This document shows, in pieces, positions 10,004-20,289 of a DNA stretch of 64,000 bases. The stretch lies in the NCBI GenBank assembly GCA_009746045.1, contig RPFO01000819.1, positions 310,001-374,000 of the forward strand, written 5' to 3'. The position numbers were made by a program, and so were the translations under genes. The notes beneath the pieces are model-generated. The model made no database searches. It was not told the DNA's origin and worked only from the letters and a program-made list of their open reading frames with translations. Positions within the stretch are counted from its first letter, which is position 1. Each line of letters opens with the position of its first letter. The stretch is from Mesostigma viride. Lineage: Eukaryota > Streptophyta > Mesostigmatophyceae > Mesostigmatales > Mesostigmataceae.

Positions 10004-10105
10004 TATGGATGGGTGCAAACAGTCCTACCGGTCTAATCTATCTACAACATCTATCTACAACATCTATCTACAACATCTATCTACAACATCTATCTACAAC
10101 GTCAA
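10004..10105 (-). mobile_element. LINE-A 3' tail fragment, inverted
   Basis: Minus strand: GATTAGACCGGTAGGACTG, TTTGCACCCATCC, preceded by five AGATGTTGTAGAT-type units. It matches the end of LINE-A copy 2 (14215-14283). It has the uninterrupted form of the site that carries a stub in copy 1. Confidence 0.7.
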
Positions 10106-10122
10106 AGCAAACAAGTCTAAGC

Positions 10123-10215
10123 TCTCAGGGCTATGTGCTACATATCAAGGAGAGGCTACATATGGTTGTCTCCTTGACATATACTCCCAACGGAGTTATG
10201 CTCCTAATTAATCGA
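10123..10215 (+). mobile_element. Family C 3' fragment carrying two nested stubs
   Basis: Without the inserts it would read GGGCTATGTGCTACATATACTCCC, as in the intact ends at 9951 and 22484. GCTACATAT occurs at 10137-10145 and 10155-10163 around a 9-bp insert CAAGGAGAG (10146-10154). ACATAT at 10158-10163 and 10177-10182 flanks a second insert, GGTTGTCTCCTTG (10164-10176), in the opposite orientation. Confidence 0.75.
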
Positions 10216-10275
10216 GTCCAGTTCTCAAATTCTCAAGTTCTCGAATTCTCAAGTTCTCAAGTTCTCAAATTCTCA
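10216..10275 (+). repeat. (TTCTCAAG)n-like minisatellite
   Basis: Six to seven degenerate 9-10-bp units (TTCTCAAGTTCTCAAAT type). Confidence 0.7.
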
Positions 10276-10875
10276 AGAGGACGTTTAATTCATTCCGACT
10301 TCTTCATTTTCACCGATGTGTCCAAAAAGGATCACTTATATCCCCGACTTTTCCGTAAAATCTCATCGACCGGGTTTCGAAACAACCCACGAACGCCGTA
10401 GATGCAGATCTAACGGAGCAAACAACGTCAAGACCGACGCGGCACCAAATAGTCGCCTAGGATTCTTTTCTGCGAGCCTTTTTACAACGTCGTGCCGCGT
10501 CGTGTACCTAAGCCCTTTTCTGAATGTTGAGTTGAGTTGAGTTGATTCCCGCGCCGGTGGTCCCACAGGGTTTCTGAACGTGAGATGCAAAATCCGCTTG
10601 CCAGACCGGGAACTCCGTCCAATTGCATCGTGCAGTACCACCAATGCACTACCATTCAAATCACCGATATCGCTGGAGGTTAACCCAGGGTACACCTCAT
10701 ATTTAATTTCGCCATCTAGAAACGTCTCCGCGACACTACCGCGACTTCAGTACTTTCCGTCACCCTTGACATGTTGTCGTACAATACTACAAATTAACGC
10801 CAATAGAAACTCGCCTCCGAAAATATATGATGTCATTGCTTTCGACAACCCTGATTTCGCAACTCATTTGTATAT
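10276..10875. other. Unassigned spacer with (TTGAG)n and CCCGCGCCGG motif
   Basis: There is no coherent gene. At 10525-10562 a TTGAG pentamer run is followed by ATTCCCGCGCCGGTGG. The same module occurs at 31597-31665 and 31709-31743, so it is part of an unidentified dispersed repeat. Confidence 0.4.
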
Positions 10876-11258
10876 CAAGGAGACAACCAGCGCAGGCCAG
10901 AAATCGGGAGAATCCGGACCATGGTAGCTCGAGCCTGCCGTTATCTTGTCCGCGTGTTCGAGTCGTTCAGGATGATGAAGATGAATGGTGATGGAAATGT
11001 GTATCCTTGTGCATTGAAATTATGGCTGGCTTACGTGTAGAGCGACTAGATGACCTAGACGGTGGGGCCGGAAACAGCATGCTTGATCAGGGCGTGTGTT
11101 TTGAGCCTAACTGGCCGGGAGTGTCTAGTGGTGAGCACCATTGCTGCGATCGCCGCTCTCCCACCATTTACGAGGAAATACCCGCAAATGGAGAACCACT
11201 GAAAAGGTCTAGCTAGTCAGTCATCACGTTAGCCATGCCATGATTCCAAACGCCCAAG
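10876..11258 (-). mobile_element. Family E short retroelement, copy 1
   Basis: About 383 bp, sense strand minus, ending ...CTGGTTGTCTCCTTG at 10876. It aligns along its length with copies at 21961-22877, 27641-28022 and 43898-44094. A conserved 69-codon frame on the antisense strand is a shadow of the repeat and not a gene. No reverse transcriptase and no clear pol III A/B boxes were seen, so it is either a SINE-like element or the 3' end of a larger LINE. Confidence 0.75.
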
Positions 11259-11387
11259 ATCTGCACACATTAGCATATCACCGCTGGTCTGCCTGGCATC
11301 TACCCGCAAGCGTCCCTCACATTAAAGCTCACGTCGGAGGATACTCATTGCAAGTACCTCGATCTTAACATTACCCTAGCTGTATGA

Positions 11388-12155
11388 AGGGTCCACCACT
11401 TCGGTGCGCACTTCTTACGGGACCACGCCCCCGTGCCCTTTACAGAAGGGTGTGTGGCAGGGCTGCGTGCTGTCGCCCTACCTGTTCATTATTGTGGTCG
11501 AATACGTAATGATTCAGGCGCGCAAGCGATTTGCCCGCATCGTGGGTAGGGCCACCAGGGGTGCAGGTCGCTAACAAATACTGGCATGGCGGAGCGGACA
11601 CGGAGATTTGGCTGGCAGACATCATCTACGCAGACGACACCACGGCCTCTTCGAGGACACTGGGCACGCGCAGACATGGCTTGACTGCCTGGCTATCGAG
11701 GCCGGTGCCGAGTGGGGCTTGAGGTCAGCAAGAAGACAGAGGCCCTGGCGGTTGGGCTCACCCCGACTCACCGCCACCCCTCTATCTCCTCGACGGCTCT
11801 CGAGTCCTGTATCGGGACCGCGTCAAGCTGCTGGGCTGCCAGCCTGCTCCCCAGCTCAGTGCGAGGTTGATGTGGACCATCGCATCTCCCTCGCCTGGCA
11901 CGCTTTACGCCAGTACCGGGCCCTGTGGCGCAAGCCCCTGGGCAAGATCGAGATACAGGACCTGTTCAAGGTCCTCGTCCTTCCTGTTAATCTCACGTAT
12001 GCGTCCGAGACGTGGACCCTCACCGCCGACCTGGCCCGCAAGCTGGACGGCGCGGTCACCAACATGCTGCGTTCCATTTTCAGAGTAGGATATGCTGCTC
12101 ATGTCCGCAATGAGGACCTGTACCAGGGCATGCCATACATCACCAGCACCATTAA
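11388..12155 (+). pseudogene. LINE-A copy 2, reverse transcriptase, first segment
   Basis: GVWQGCVLSPYLFIIVVEYVM (about 11453-11515), ADIIYADDT (about 11617-11643) and an ETWTL..LDGAVTNMLRSIFRVGYAAHVRNEDLY block (about 12008-12123) mark the palm and C-terminal regions of a LINE polymerase, with frameshifts. The element is interrupted at TTAA 12152-12155 and resumes at 13845. Confidence 0.8.
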
Positions 12156-13844
12156 CCCCTAAATGGTCTTGCGGCCGATTTTCCGCCAAAAATCGAGTTC
12201 CAGCCGATGCATCGGCCCCTTCTCGGGCGACCAAATGCCGCGAAAACTATTGAGAATTAGGAAAAGTTTAGCTGAGAAGATCGAAAGTTTATAAAATACT
12301 CTAAAGCATGGTATATGGGTTTGCATACTTCTGACAAAGTTATAGAGGTGTTCTGGCCGGTCAAAGTACAAGGGGTCAGGGTACTTTTTCACGTACAACG
12401 TGCATTCCGGAAAACGACGACCTGGCCATGGCGGCTTGCGCCCACGCATGGCATTTACGTTTTCGTTCGAATTTTCTGACCAAACTTAGGATATTGATTT
12501 TATACGTCCTAAAGATCATACAGGCCAATTTTTGGTTCGCGGGAATGCCATTTGATAGGTGTCGGCAGCGTTCTTGCTGGAAAAAACTGCGATCAGGCCG
12601 GACGATAGAAACGTTGACAGCAATACCTTTCCGGCGTATTTTAAAGGATATATCGGTCTCTTTGTACTTTTTATGATACATGGTAGTCGTAAGCGTGCAA
12701 GGGTGGCCAGAAATCGCCGAATCCAGCGACCATGCTGCACAACTTTGGTGTGCCGAAATGCGCCATTTTGCGGCCACCGCCTGGGCCAAGGTAACGCCAT
12801 CCATGCCTGGTAAAGCTTAATCATCGTTTTCCTATCGATGTGTGACGTTTATATATACGTTTTAGCTTGTGTAGCACATTCTTTTTGCATTATTCATGCT
12901 CTTTCTTGACCCTGGCCTGGCCCCTTTCTAAAACACCCTTCTTAGATGCTTCCCTCAGTCAGTTGACCTGCCACAGGGTGATGGTGATAAGTTTTAGAGG
13001 CTGTATGGGTTTGAATACCTCCATATATGTTTGCTATACATTTCCCATACACATATTGCATGAGTGTGAGGCAGTTGGCTGGTCTCTGTGGCATCATCAA
13101 GCACGTAACTGGTGAGTAAAAGATTCCCATTGACAGCATGTGCCACCAGGTGTGCTGGCCATCACCTGGCAAGCTATAGCAGCTTAGGCCTAGTTTATCC
13201 TTGCTAGGGCAGGCTGAAATAGGCTCAACATCACTAGTTTGTTGGTGGCTGCCTCCTAGAATGCATGCCTTGCGTAGGGTATCCGTACCACGTTACCTAC
13301 GTGCATGGACAAGGTAGCACCTGCACATAGGTGCCATGTAAGGGCAGTGTGATGATGCAGTTATGTTTCCCCATCATTGTGGAAGGGAAATGTATTGTTT
13401 GGCATGGTTGGTGGCCATATTAGTAGGTAGTATGCCCACCCTTACCCCCTTGGTTGCTTTTTACCAACGGTACCCCTATGGGCTTTACTGGGTGTAACTG
13501 CTGGTATACCCAACCAAATGATGACCCCAATGGCTCAAACTGTTCAGCAACTAATTGTTTATCATCCCTGAAGTGGTAGGTGCCTAGCTCTTATAACATA
13601 ATTCAAAATGCACATTCTACCAAAAATGAAAACGCGCGTCTTGACCCCCCTGACTTTGACGGCAGTTATATATGGCCTACCCTGCATATATGTGAGGTTG
13701 TGATATACCAACCCGAAGGGCAACTCATGGACATGCTTGGCCCCCAAGGACAGCCTTTGGATATGGGTAGGTTGGATGGCATCTGGTTTGCAAAATTGTG
13801 AAGATCCAGCCGATTTATCGGCAGGATCTCAGACCATTTAGGGG
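12156..13844. mobile_element. TTAA-flanked non-autonomous DNA transposon (piggyBac-like), 1689 bp
   Basis: The ends are CCCCTAAATGGTCT and AGACCATTTAGGGG, perfect 14-bp inverted repeats starting with CCC. Each abuts TTAA (12152-12155 and 13845-13848). LINE-A copy 1 at 6061-6075 has the same flanks with one TTAA and no insert. Subterminal palindromes GCCGATGCATCGGC (12203-12216) and GCCGATTTATCGGC (13809-13822) probably act as binding sites. None of the internal frames resembles a transposase, so it must be mobilised in trans. TTAA with CCC termini is typical of piggyBac; another TTAA superfamily is possible. Confidence 0.85.
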
Positions 13845-14311
13845 TTAAGCAGCGGCGCCTGCAGCTAGTAGGGCACTTAGCTCGCACCAACCAGGTAGAC
13901 ACCTCACGTGGCCCCCCCACAGGACTGCGACCAGCTCAGCCTGGCCAGCACCTCCTGACGTGGGCTGGGCCCAGTGATGTTAGACGCCGCGAGGCCCGCA
14001 CCTTCAAAGAACAGCTAGTAGAGGACATGGGGGGCCTAGGCCTCTCCGTGATTTGGACGAAGATGATGGACAAGCCGCCAAGTGGGCCCAGGTCATAGAG
14101 GACAACGAGCCCCCCCCTGTGGGGAAGCGCCCGCGTGTGCAAACCCGCGGGAGGCACGCCAGACAGCTCCCCTAGGGCAGCGTGCGGCTGTCCAGATAGA
14201 TGCTGTAGGTAGAATGCTGTTAGATAGATGTCGTAGGTAGCTGATGTAGATAGATTAGACCGGTAGGACTGTTTGCACCCATCCATCCATCCATCCATCC
14301 ATCGGGGTTAA
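13845..14311 (+). pseudogene. LINE-A copy 2, second segment (C-terminus and 3' tail)
   Basis: It continues copy 2 after the insertion: RRLQLVGHLARTNQVDTS..., ARTFKEQLVEDMGGLGLSVIW, then ATAGATGTCGTAG-type repeats, GATTAGACCGGTAGGACTG and six CATC units ending in CGGGG TTAA (14308-14311), where the next element is inserted. Confidence 0.75.
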
Positions 14312-16217
14312 GGGGACTCGCACGTCCAAAAGCCTGAAAAACTGACTTAATGAATTTCAGTTCCAATGCACTCGGGAACCATCTAGTGATGATTGAGTAC
14401 CATAAATATGATGTTTGGACATTCATGCCACCACTTGTTGGGGGTACTACGCCCAACCACGCACCGGTGGCGAGCTAAAAATAGAAAAAGACGCTATTTA
14501 TGAGATATTTTGCCCAAGACAAACCACTTATCCAAATGACCTGCCCATACATTTCTGCAAAGTTCCCCCACTTTTTTAAAAGCTGGGCTATTTACATGGC
14601 CAAAATGGTCACATTTGTTTGAGTTATTAATTTTCCCGCAAAATGGGTACTTTTTTGAGCCAAAAAAAATAAATCAAATCATTAACACATCAGATTGGGT
14701 CATCCATACATTTTACATTCCACTGAGTGGGGGGAAACACAACCCCAAAGTTTGAGCTCATTCTGACAAGCGTAGCTCAAGTTATTGATTTTCCTGTGAT
14801 GCCACCTGGGTAGACGCTAAAAGAGAATTGAGCTAGTGCTGAGCCAAAATGACATCTGTTTTGCTACCCTAGACACCCAAAAACATGCCCACTTTGATCA
14901 CGGAGTGTGAGGAGGATGTCCGGAGCGTCATACGCCCCACCCCTCCATCGTCACAGCCAGCCTTGTGAGTCTACCCTTAACAACAAGGCTGGTAGGACGA
15001 CACGCCTGAGCAGCATATGTCATGCCTATCTCAGGCTAATAATGTGTGATTTTGTGCCAACAACCAAGTTGTTCCACCCAACAACACATTAAAAACCCTC
15101 TTCCAAAATGCCCAACAAGCCGGACATGTGGAGGACCACACACGCAGTATATAAAGAGAAAATAAGCTGACTTTTTATCCAGCCAACCTGTGGCTAGCTG
15201 CTCTGGTTAGCATGACAAAGGCTATCATTTACTCAGTGGGAAAGGTGAAGAGACCATTGGAACAACCTACCTGATGCATGTGCCACCAAAGCATTGTGTC
15301 CCGCAAAATGCACACTGCCTCCTTTCTAACAAGCACGAGCCACTTTCTTTAGGAGACAGGTGCCAGCTCGTCAGTGTCTGGGGAAAATGATGCCGCTGCT
15401 TAGGAAGACCGCGTGAATTTCCTCGAACACAACTGTCTATAAAGCAAAAGAAATTTCAGAGAAGCATGGAAATAAAAGCATTACACCTTCCCGACAGGTT
15501 GTGGGCCACGCGCTGCAGCAAGCCAGCCACGTCACAGACGAACTTGCTAAAAAACATCCAGGAATCCAGCGATGCAGCGCCAGGACCCGCAACTTCATGG
15601 CTGCATCTGGCCGGAAAGAAGGCAAAAAGCTTACGCTCAACGAGCTAAGAAAGCAGGAAAGCGCTATCTTAGGACGTTTAATACAAGAACGTACCATAAC
15701 GGGCATTTATTCGTGCCCAGGCGCACAAGAAAGGCCACCCTTTCATGGAGAGGTCGGGCGCGCATCGCGCAGGCCTAATGTTATCTTACCGCAAAATGAC
15801 GGGAAAGGTAAAGATAGCAGCGGGAATTTTTACGGCTTTAGAAACATCATTAAACTAGCTTCCATTAGGACCATCAAAACTGGCAACAATCGACAATCAC
15901 ACCTGCAGGCATCAATTATACTTAATTCATCCCGACAGAAATTCAGGCCGGACCCCCCCTGCCGATGGTAAAGAAAAAGAGCCCGCGACATTATAGATCG
16001 CAACTATCCCACCATAAATTAGAATCAGTAACTAATTTTCTCCAAGAATCGAGCATTTTTTCTGCTTTCCGCGAGCCAGATTTGTCACGTTTCGTCTTAA
16101 AGCAGTCGCCATGGCCACTTCCGCAAGGGGTGCGCGCACCGTGCACCCACTTTTCACGGTACGGAGGGTACCGCGGAATTTTTTTGGCGCGGAAAATATT
16201 CGCCGCGCCGAGTCCCC
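14312..16217. mobile_element. Kolobok-like non-autonomous element (1906 bp) in the LINE-A TTAA
   Basis: The left end GGGGACTCG follows TTAA (14308-14311) and the right end is CGAGTCCCC (9-bp inverted repeat). Interior blocks resemble the autonomous element next door: CCATAAATATGA near the left end, GAGCTCATTCTGAC, an A-rich tract followed by TCAAATCA, and near the right end GGTACCG(C)GG then TTTTTTGGCGCG. Right of it the LINE-A tail resumes as GCTCCGTGACTCCCC, but the second TTAA is lost (GCG instead), so one target duplication has decayed. The open frame 15501-15971 is not recognisable. Confidence 0.7.
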
Positions 16218-16276
16218 GCGCTCCGTGACTCCCCAATTACGGGAGCACGAGTCTAATTAATTAATTAATTCATTAA
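16218..16276 (+). mobile_element. LINE-A copy 2, terminal hairpin and TTAA tail
   Basis: GCTCCGTGACTCCCC, AATTACGGGAGCACGAGTC, then TAATTAATTAATTAATTCATTAA. The last TTAA (16273-16276) is the left target site of the 3.8-kb element that follows. Confidence 0.7.
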
Positions 16277-16292
16277 GGGGTCCGGACACACC

Positions 16293-17128
16293 TGAACCCC
16301 CCCAAGTTGAATACACGTGTTTTGCACTCAATACCCATTCTGGCAATGCAAATTATGATGGGGGGCCATAAATATGACCCTTGGGCATGCATCTGGCTAC
16401 TTTTTGAGTTCAAGGTCCATCACCATACATGTGCACGGAGCTATTTTTAGCGCGCACACCCCCTAAAAGCACGGATTGCCTAGGACAACCCCCCCACACT
16501 TGTGGACCAAACACCTCATTTTTGTCAAATCCCCACCCAGACCAAAGAATGGAGCTAATTTGCAGCACCAAAATCGCACGTCTGGGCATACTTATGCAGT
16601 TTACCGAAAAATACGTCTTTTTTGTGACTAAAAAAAAAAAATCAAATCAAATACGCATGGGTTGGGCCCAGGGAGTCAAAAATAACTTCCACAGGGTGGG
16701 AATATCAATGGGACCAATTTTCAGCTCATTCTGACCACGTATGTGAACAGTTATGTTCTGTTGTATGAAAAAAAAAATGCACGAAAATACGGTTTTATGC
16801 CAAATGGCTGCACCAATCACAACCTTGCCCACCACAGTGTGGGCCAAACAAGGTGCCAGCAAGTTATTTATCATGCAAACTATCTTGGAATCAAAATTCA
16901 GGTCGTTCTGAGCTAGACTGATGGCATAAACTAGTGTCCTCAACTACCACCCTGTAAGCCATGCAACATGCAGGCAAAGGGGTTCCACCAATACATGCAT
17001 AGACAATCCCCCTGCTGGGGCAGGGCAGAGTCAATAAACATCATGAAAGTAAAAATAAACAACACCATGGTCCTACCATGCAACACCCATGATGGCATGA
17101 GGCACCTAATAACACATGGCGGCTAGGA
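16293..17128. other. Left non-coding arm of the Kolobok-like element
   Basis: About 830 bp of A/T-rich non-coding sequence, including the 3' UTR of the transposase (stop codon at 17131-17129). It shares blocks with 14330-15000. I see no gene. Confidence 0.5.
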
Positions 17129-19597
17129 CTAGTCCTCATCTGAGCTGTCACCCTCCCCACAGCAGTTGGGGCAAAACCACGGTTCCCGTTCCTGGGGCAG
17201 GGTCTTGAGGGTGAGACCAACGCACAGCATGTGAGCCCCATGCCCATCCACATCCGGGGTGTCGCACAGCAGGAAGGGGTTGGCGTCAGTGCTAGCCGCC
17301 CCCATGCATTTGATGCACAACACCCTGTCCACGCCATCATCAGAGCTGGTACTGCTGGCATCTCCCCCCTCGTCCTCCCCGCTGGCCACATCCTCATAGC
17401 CGCATCCATGCTCGTACTTGGCGGCTGCCTCCTTCTCCTTGGACCAGTTCAGCCCCTTTGCAATCCGCGACCGCTTCTGCTGCCGTCTCTTGAAGTTAGG
17501 GTCCCGCTTGGTTTCCTGCTTCAGGGTGCGCTCCTTCCGCAACGTCTCCAGCTGGTCCGTCACCGCCTCGGTCACCGCTATGCCCAGCTTGGCCGCCAGC
17601 ACTGACCACCAATCTTCTCCATCACGGGCCTTGAGCACGCCCATCATGCAGGCATACGGCCAACGCAAACCCGCAAAGCCCCCCTTGCCCCCTGGCACAA
17701 AGCCGATCTGCACGGAGTGGTGGAATTCATTCATGTTGGACGAGGCATCATGGTTGCAGCGGTCAAGCAGTGCAGGGTTCACATACTTCTCAACGGCGTT
17801 GTCCACCACACCACGCACGTCCACAATCACCCCCTTGCTGGTAGCCTCGGCAGGCGGCAGCCAGCGTCCTCCCTTCCAGCCCGGCCTGTTGCTGGTTCCC
17901 TTTGCCACGCCACACCAATCCTCCTTCGTCACCTCCTTAGTCTCCTTGTCCTTGTGGTGGTTGCAGTACGTCTCACACCCGTCGTGCTTGTTGAAACAGT
18001 GGTCTATCAGGTTGTGCATTGCCTGTGACAGCCACTCCCCCTTCATGTGCCCATTAATGCGAATGCACCACCTGAAACTGGTACATATGTGGGTGATGAC
18101 ATCATCTGTGAGAACCTTGGGCAGCTTGGACAAGTGCTCCTTCCTTGCTTTCAGAAGTGAACCATACAGGCAGTTGCCTAAATGGTTCAGATCTTCCTGC
18201 TTGGCTGGCACGTGCTCCGTGAGCTTCTCCTGCACCACAGCGTACCAGGATGTGTCACCATCGCTGACCACCTCTGCTGCGTACAGGCGCTGCTGCCTTG
18301 GCTTAGCACAATCCCCCCCTCCCCTCCCTCCCCTCTCTCCTTGCACACCATGCCAATGTTGAGGCCATCCTGCAGTGACATGAGGTCATTTAAGAGGGCT
18401 ACCGCCCCCCATGCCTCCATGCTCTTGCTGGACCCACCGTGATTCCGCCAGCACACGTGCTCAGCCCCTCATCATTGCTACCCCTTGGTTGCTCACACGT
18501 GGGGCACCACCTACCTGAGATGTGGATACCAACAACCTTCTTGCTGGGGCTATGGATCAAAAGCTGCTGCCCCCACAAACTCTTGAACCCCCTATTGGCC
18601 CAGCTCCCATCAAAGCTCACCCTGCAGCCCTGCCTACCCTTCCCATCCATCTTGAACCGCTTGCACTTCATCTCCATCTCTCGTACCGCCACTCTGTTCT
18701 CCTTGATCACCTCAATCAGATGCTCCATGACCACCTGCTCCACAGCACGCACATCCTTATCCCACGTGTCGTGCCCACGTGGGAACCTAATGCCAAGCAC
18801 GACGGAGAGACGCACAAGCTGTTGGCGGGACAAGCCAAAGAGCACACCTGCACACGCCAGCAGGCTGCTACAAGCATTGCGCCTCACACCCAGCCTCAAA
18901 TCTGAGTTGGGCTGAAGAAGGGGAAAAGGCTGCCACCACGGCTCATTCTCATCACCCGCACCCTTTCCCCTCCCATCCGGGGCCGTGCTCAGCCTCAGTG
19001 GGCTTGCAAAAGGGATTGGTGCACCACAGCACAACATCCGAGCAGCTGCCCGCTTCGCGCTTTGGCTTCTCCAGCATGCCCAGCTTGAGAGTGAACCCTA
19101 AACAGCATGGGCACGGGAGGGCGGCAGCCATGGCCTCCAGCCCACAAGAATCCACAATAAGCCGGGGCATATCAAAAGGCAAGCCCTTGTCCTCGACAAC
19201 GGGAGGCAGCACGACAGCATCTCTGACTTGTTTACCATGCGGCAGCACTTTCTCATCATCGGGGCGACGGCCGGTAGTGATGTGGAGGATTCCTCGCTCG
19301 CTCCGCATCGCGCAGCACTCCCTCGTCCTCGACAGATGGAGCACCACCCGAATCGCCACCAGCTGTCGCCGTCAGCCCTTCCACCCCCGCGCTAGCAACC
19401 CATTCTGCCCGAGTCTGCTCATCCGCGGACTTACGAGGCCGCCCACCACGACGTTTGGCCTCATTTGTAGTCCCCGGCGGCCTGCCTCGACCCCTGCGCT
19501 CCTCAACAGGCGCAGGCAGCTCCACCCCGGATTCGTGTGCTGCGCGTTCTTGCTCCCAACGCGCATATTGAGCTCGCGATTGCCGCGTTCTGCCCAT
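17129..19597 (-). CDS. Transposase with AT-hooks, Mutator-type core and C-terminal PHD-like finger (interrupted)
   Basis: The N-terminal exon (19597-19257) has two AT-hook motifs, RRGRGRPPG and RRGGRPRK. The next block (about 19170-18960) has a zinc pattern CPCC...C..C. The core reads CRVSFDGSWANRGFKSLWGQ (about 18660-18600), then ISGRWCPTCEQP, VCWRNHGGSSKSMEAWGA (about 18460-18400) and AEVVSDGDTSWYAVV (about 18270). That is the order of the transposase domain Pfam calls 'Mutator-like'. The last 60 residues are PHD-like: CIKC, LLCD, H..C, WFCPNC; one ligand cysteine after LLCD appears missing. A probable intron lies at about 18297-18348. A one-base deletion in a G run (C run on plus, 18465-18468) shifts frame in the core, and another junction near 18950 is unresolved. 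This copy may therefore be dead, or the base may be a sequencing error. Confidence 0.7.
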
Positions 19598-19639
19598 GAT
19601 ATTGCGCTAATGCTCTGACGTGCTGGCCGGGGTCAAAAT

Positions 19640-20047
19640 CTACTTGCGAGCCCTAGACGGTTTGAAGCCGGTGTATTCCCCCCCGGCGTCGGGCCAGCGC
19701 TCATGAATGATCGTCTCTACCTCTTCGGGCAACTTTTTCGCTCCGCCCTTCTCGTCAAACCAGTTCATTTCTTTGGCAAAATGCCGGTATGCGGCGTGCC
19801 TGAATGCTTTGTTAGAGGCGTCCACCGTTTGCGGGGGGCGGTGATCCTCTGCAGCTGGGCGATTAATAAGATATTTCCTACCCAGAATTGGGATTAGCGG
19901 GACGTGCAACAAATTATTTTTACGCATCCACACGTACAGCTTCAATTGACAATCAACTTCCAGCTCTACGTCCGCGCAACTGTCCGCCATTTCCACCCCG
20001 CACACACTTTCCATTTCGCATTGCGAATTTCTGTGGTCCGGAGTCAC
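19640..20047 (-). CDS. Accessory ORF of the Kolobok-like element, P2X7-intracellular-domain-like
   Basis: 135 codons, stop at 19640. The C-terminal half reads FRHAAYRHFAKEMNWF, then KKLPEEVETIIHERWPD, then GGEYTGFKPSR. The succession 'AYR.F..W......LP..V...I...FP...GEYTGF' recalls the cysteine-rich intracellular 'ballast' domain of P2X7 receptors, which also circulates in many transposon-linked eukaryotic proteins. That resemblance is from memory. It lacks most of the zinc cysteines. It sits between the right terminus and the transposase, so it probably serves the element. Function unknown. Confidence 0.5.
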   Translation of the reverse strand: MTPDHRNSQCEMESVCGVEMADSCADVELEVDCQLKLYVWMRKNNLLHVPLIPILGRKYLINRPAAEDHRPPQTVDASNKAFRHAAYRHFAKEMNWFDEKGGAKKLPEEVETIIHERWPDAGGEYTGFKPSRARK

Positions 20048-20289
20048 TTTCGGTACCGGCGGGAATTTTTTGGCGCGAAATAATTCCGGTGTGTCCGGAC
20101 CCCTTAATTAACATTACCCATAACAAGAAGGGCTGGCGTACGGCTGTCTATGATAGGCGCAAGGATCCTAAATACCAGCAAATTCCTTTTATTCGTTACC
20201 CCGATATTCACAGTCTCAGGACTTTCCCACACAGCAAAATATGGTGTTGTTCTTAGTCAGTTACATCGTTTTTCCCGTCTTTGTTCTTA

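Larger units (their letters stand above)
16277..20103 (-). mobile_element. Autonomous Kolobok-like DNA transposon, 3827 bp
   Basis: Inverted repeats GGGGTCCGGACACACC (16277-16292) and GGTGTGTCCGGACCCC (20088-20103) are perfect over 16 bp and bounded by TTAA (16273-16276 and 20104-20107). Inside are a minus-strand transposase gene (17129-19597) and a separate minus-strand ORF (19640-20047). TTAA targets plus this transposase type point to the Kolobok superfamily. The element landed in the TTAA-rich tail of LINE-A copy 2. Confidence 0.85.

Noticed and set aside
10876-11258. 69-codon frame conserved in three family E copies (MCIE.MAGLR.ERLDDLDGG)
   Set aside because: It is on the antisense strand of the element as defined by truncation polarity; conservation is due to repeat identity.
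15501-15971. 156-codon frame in the Kolobok-like derivative as a gene
   Set aside because: No recognisable motif, no matching exon structure, lies inside a deletion derivative.
17418-18362. 314-codon plus-strand frame
   Set aside because: Antisense shadow of the transposase, which carries zinc-finger and core motifs.
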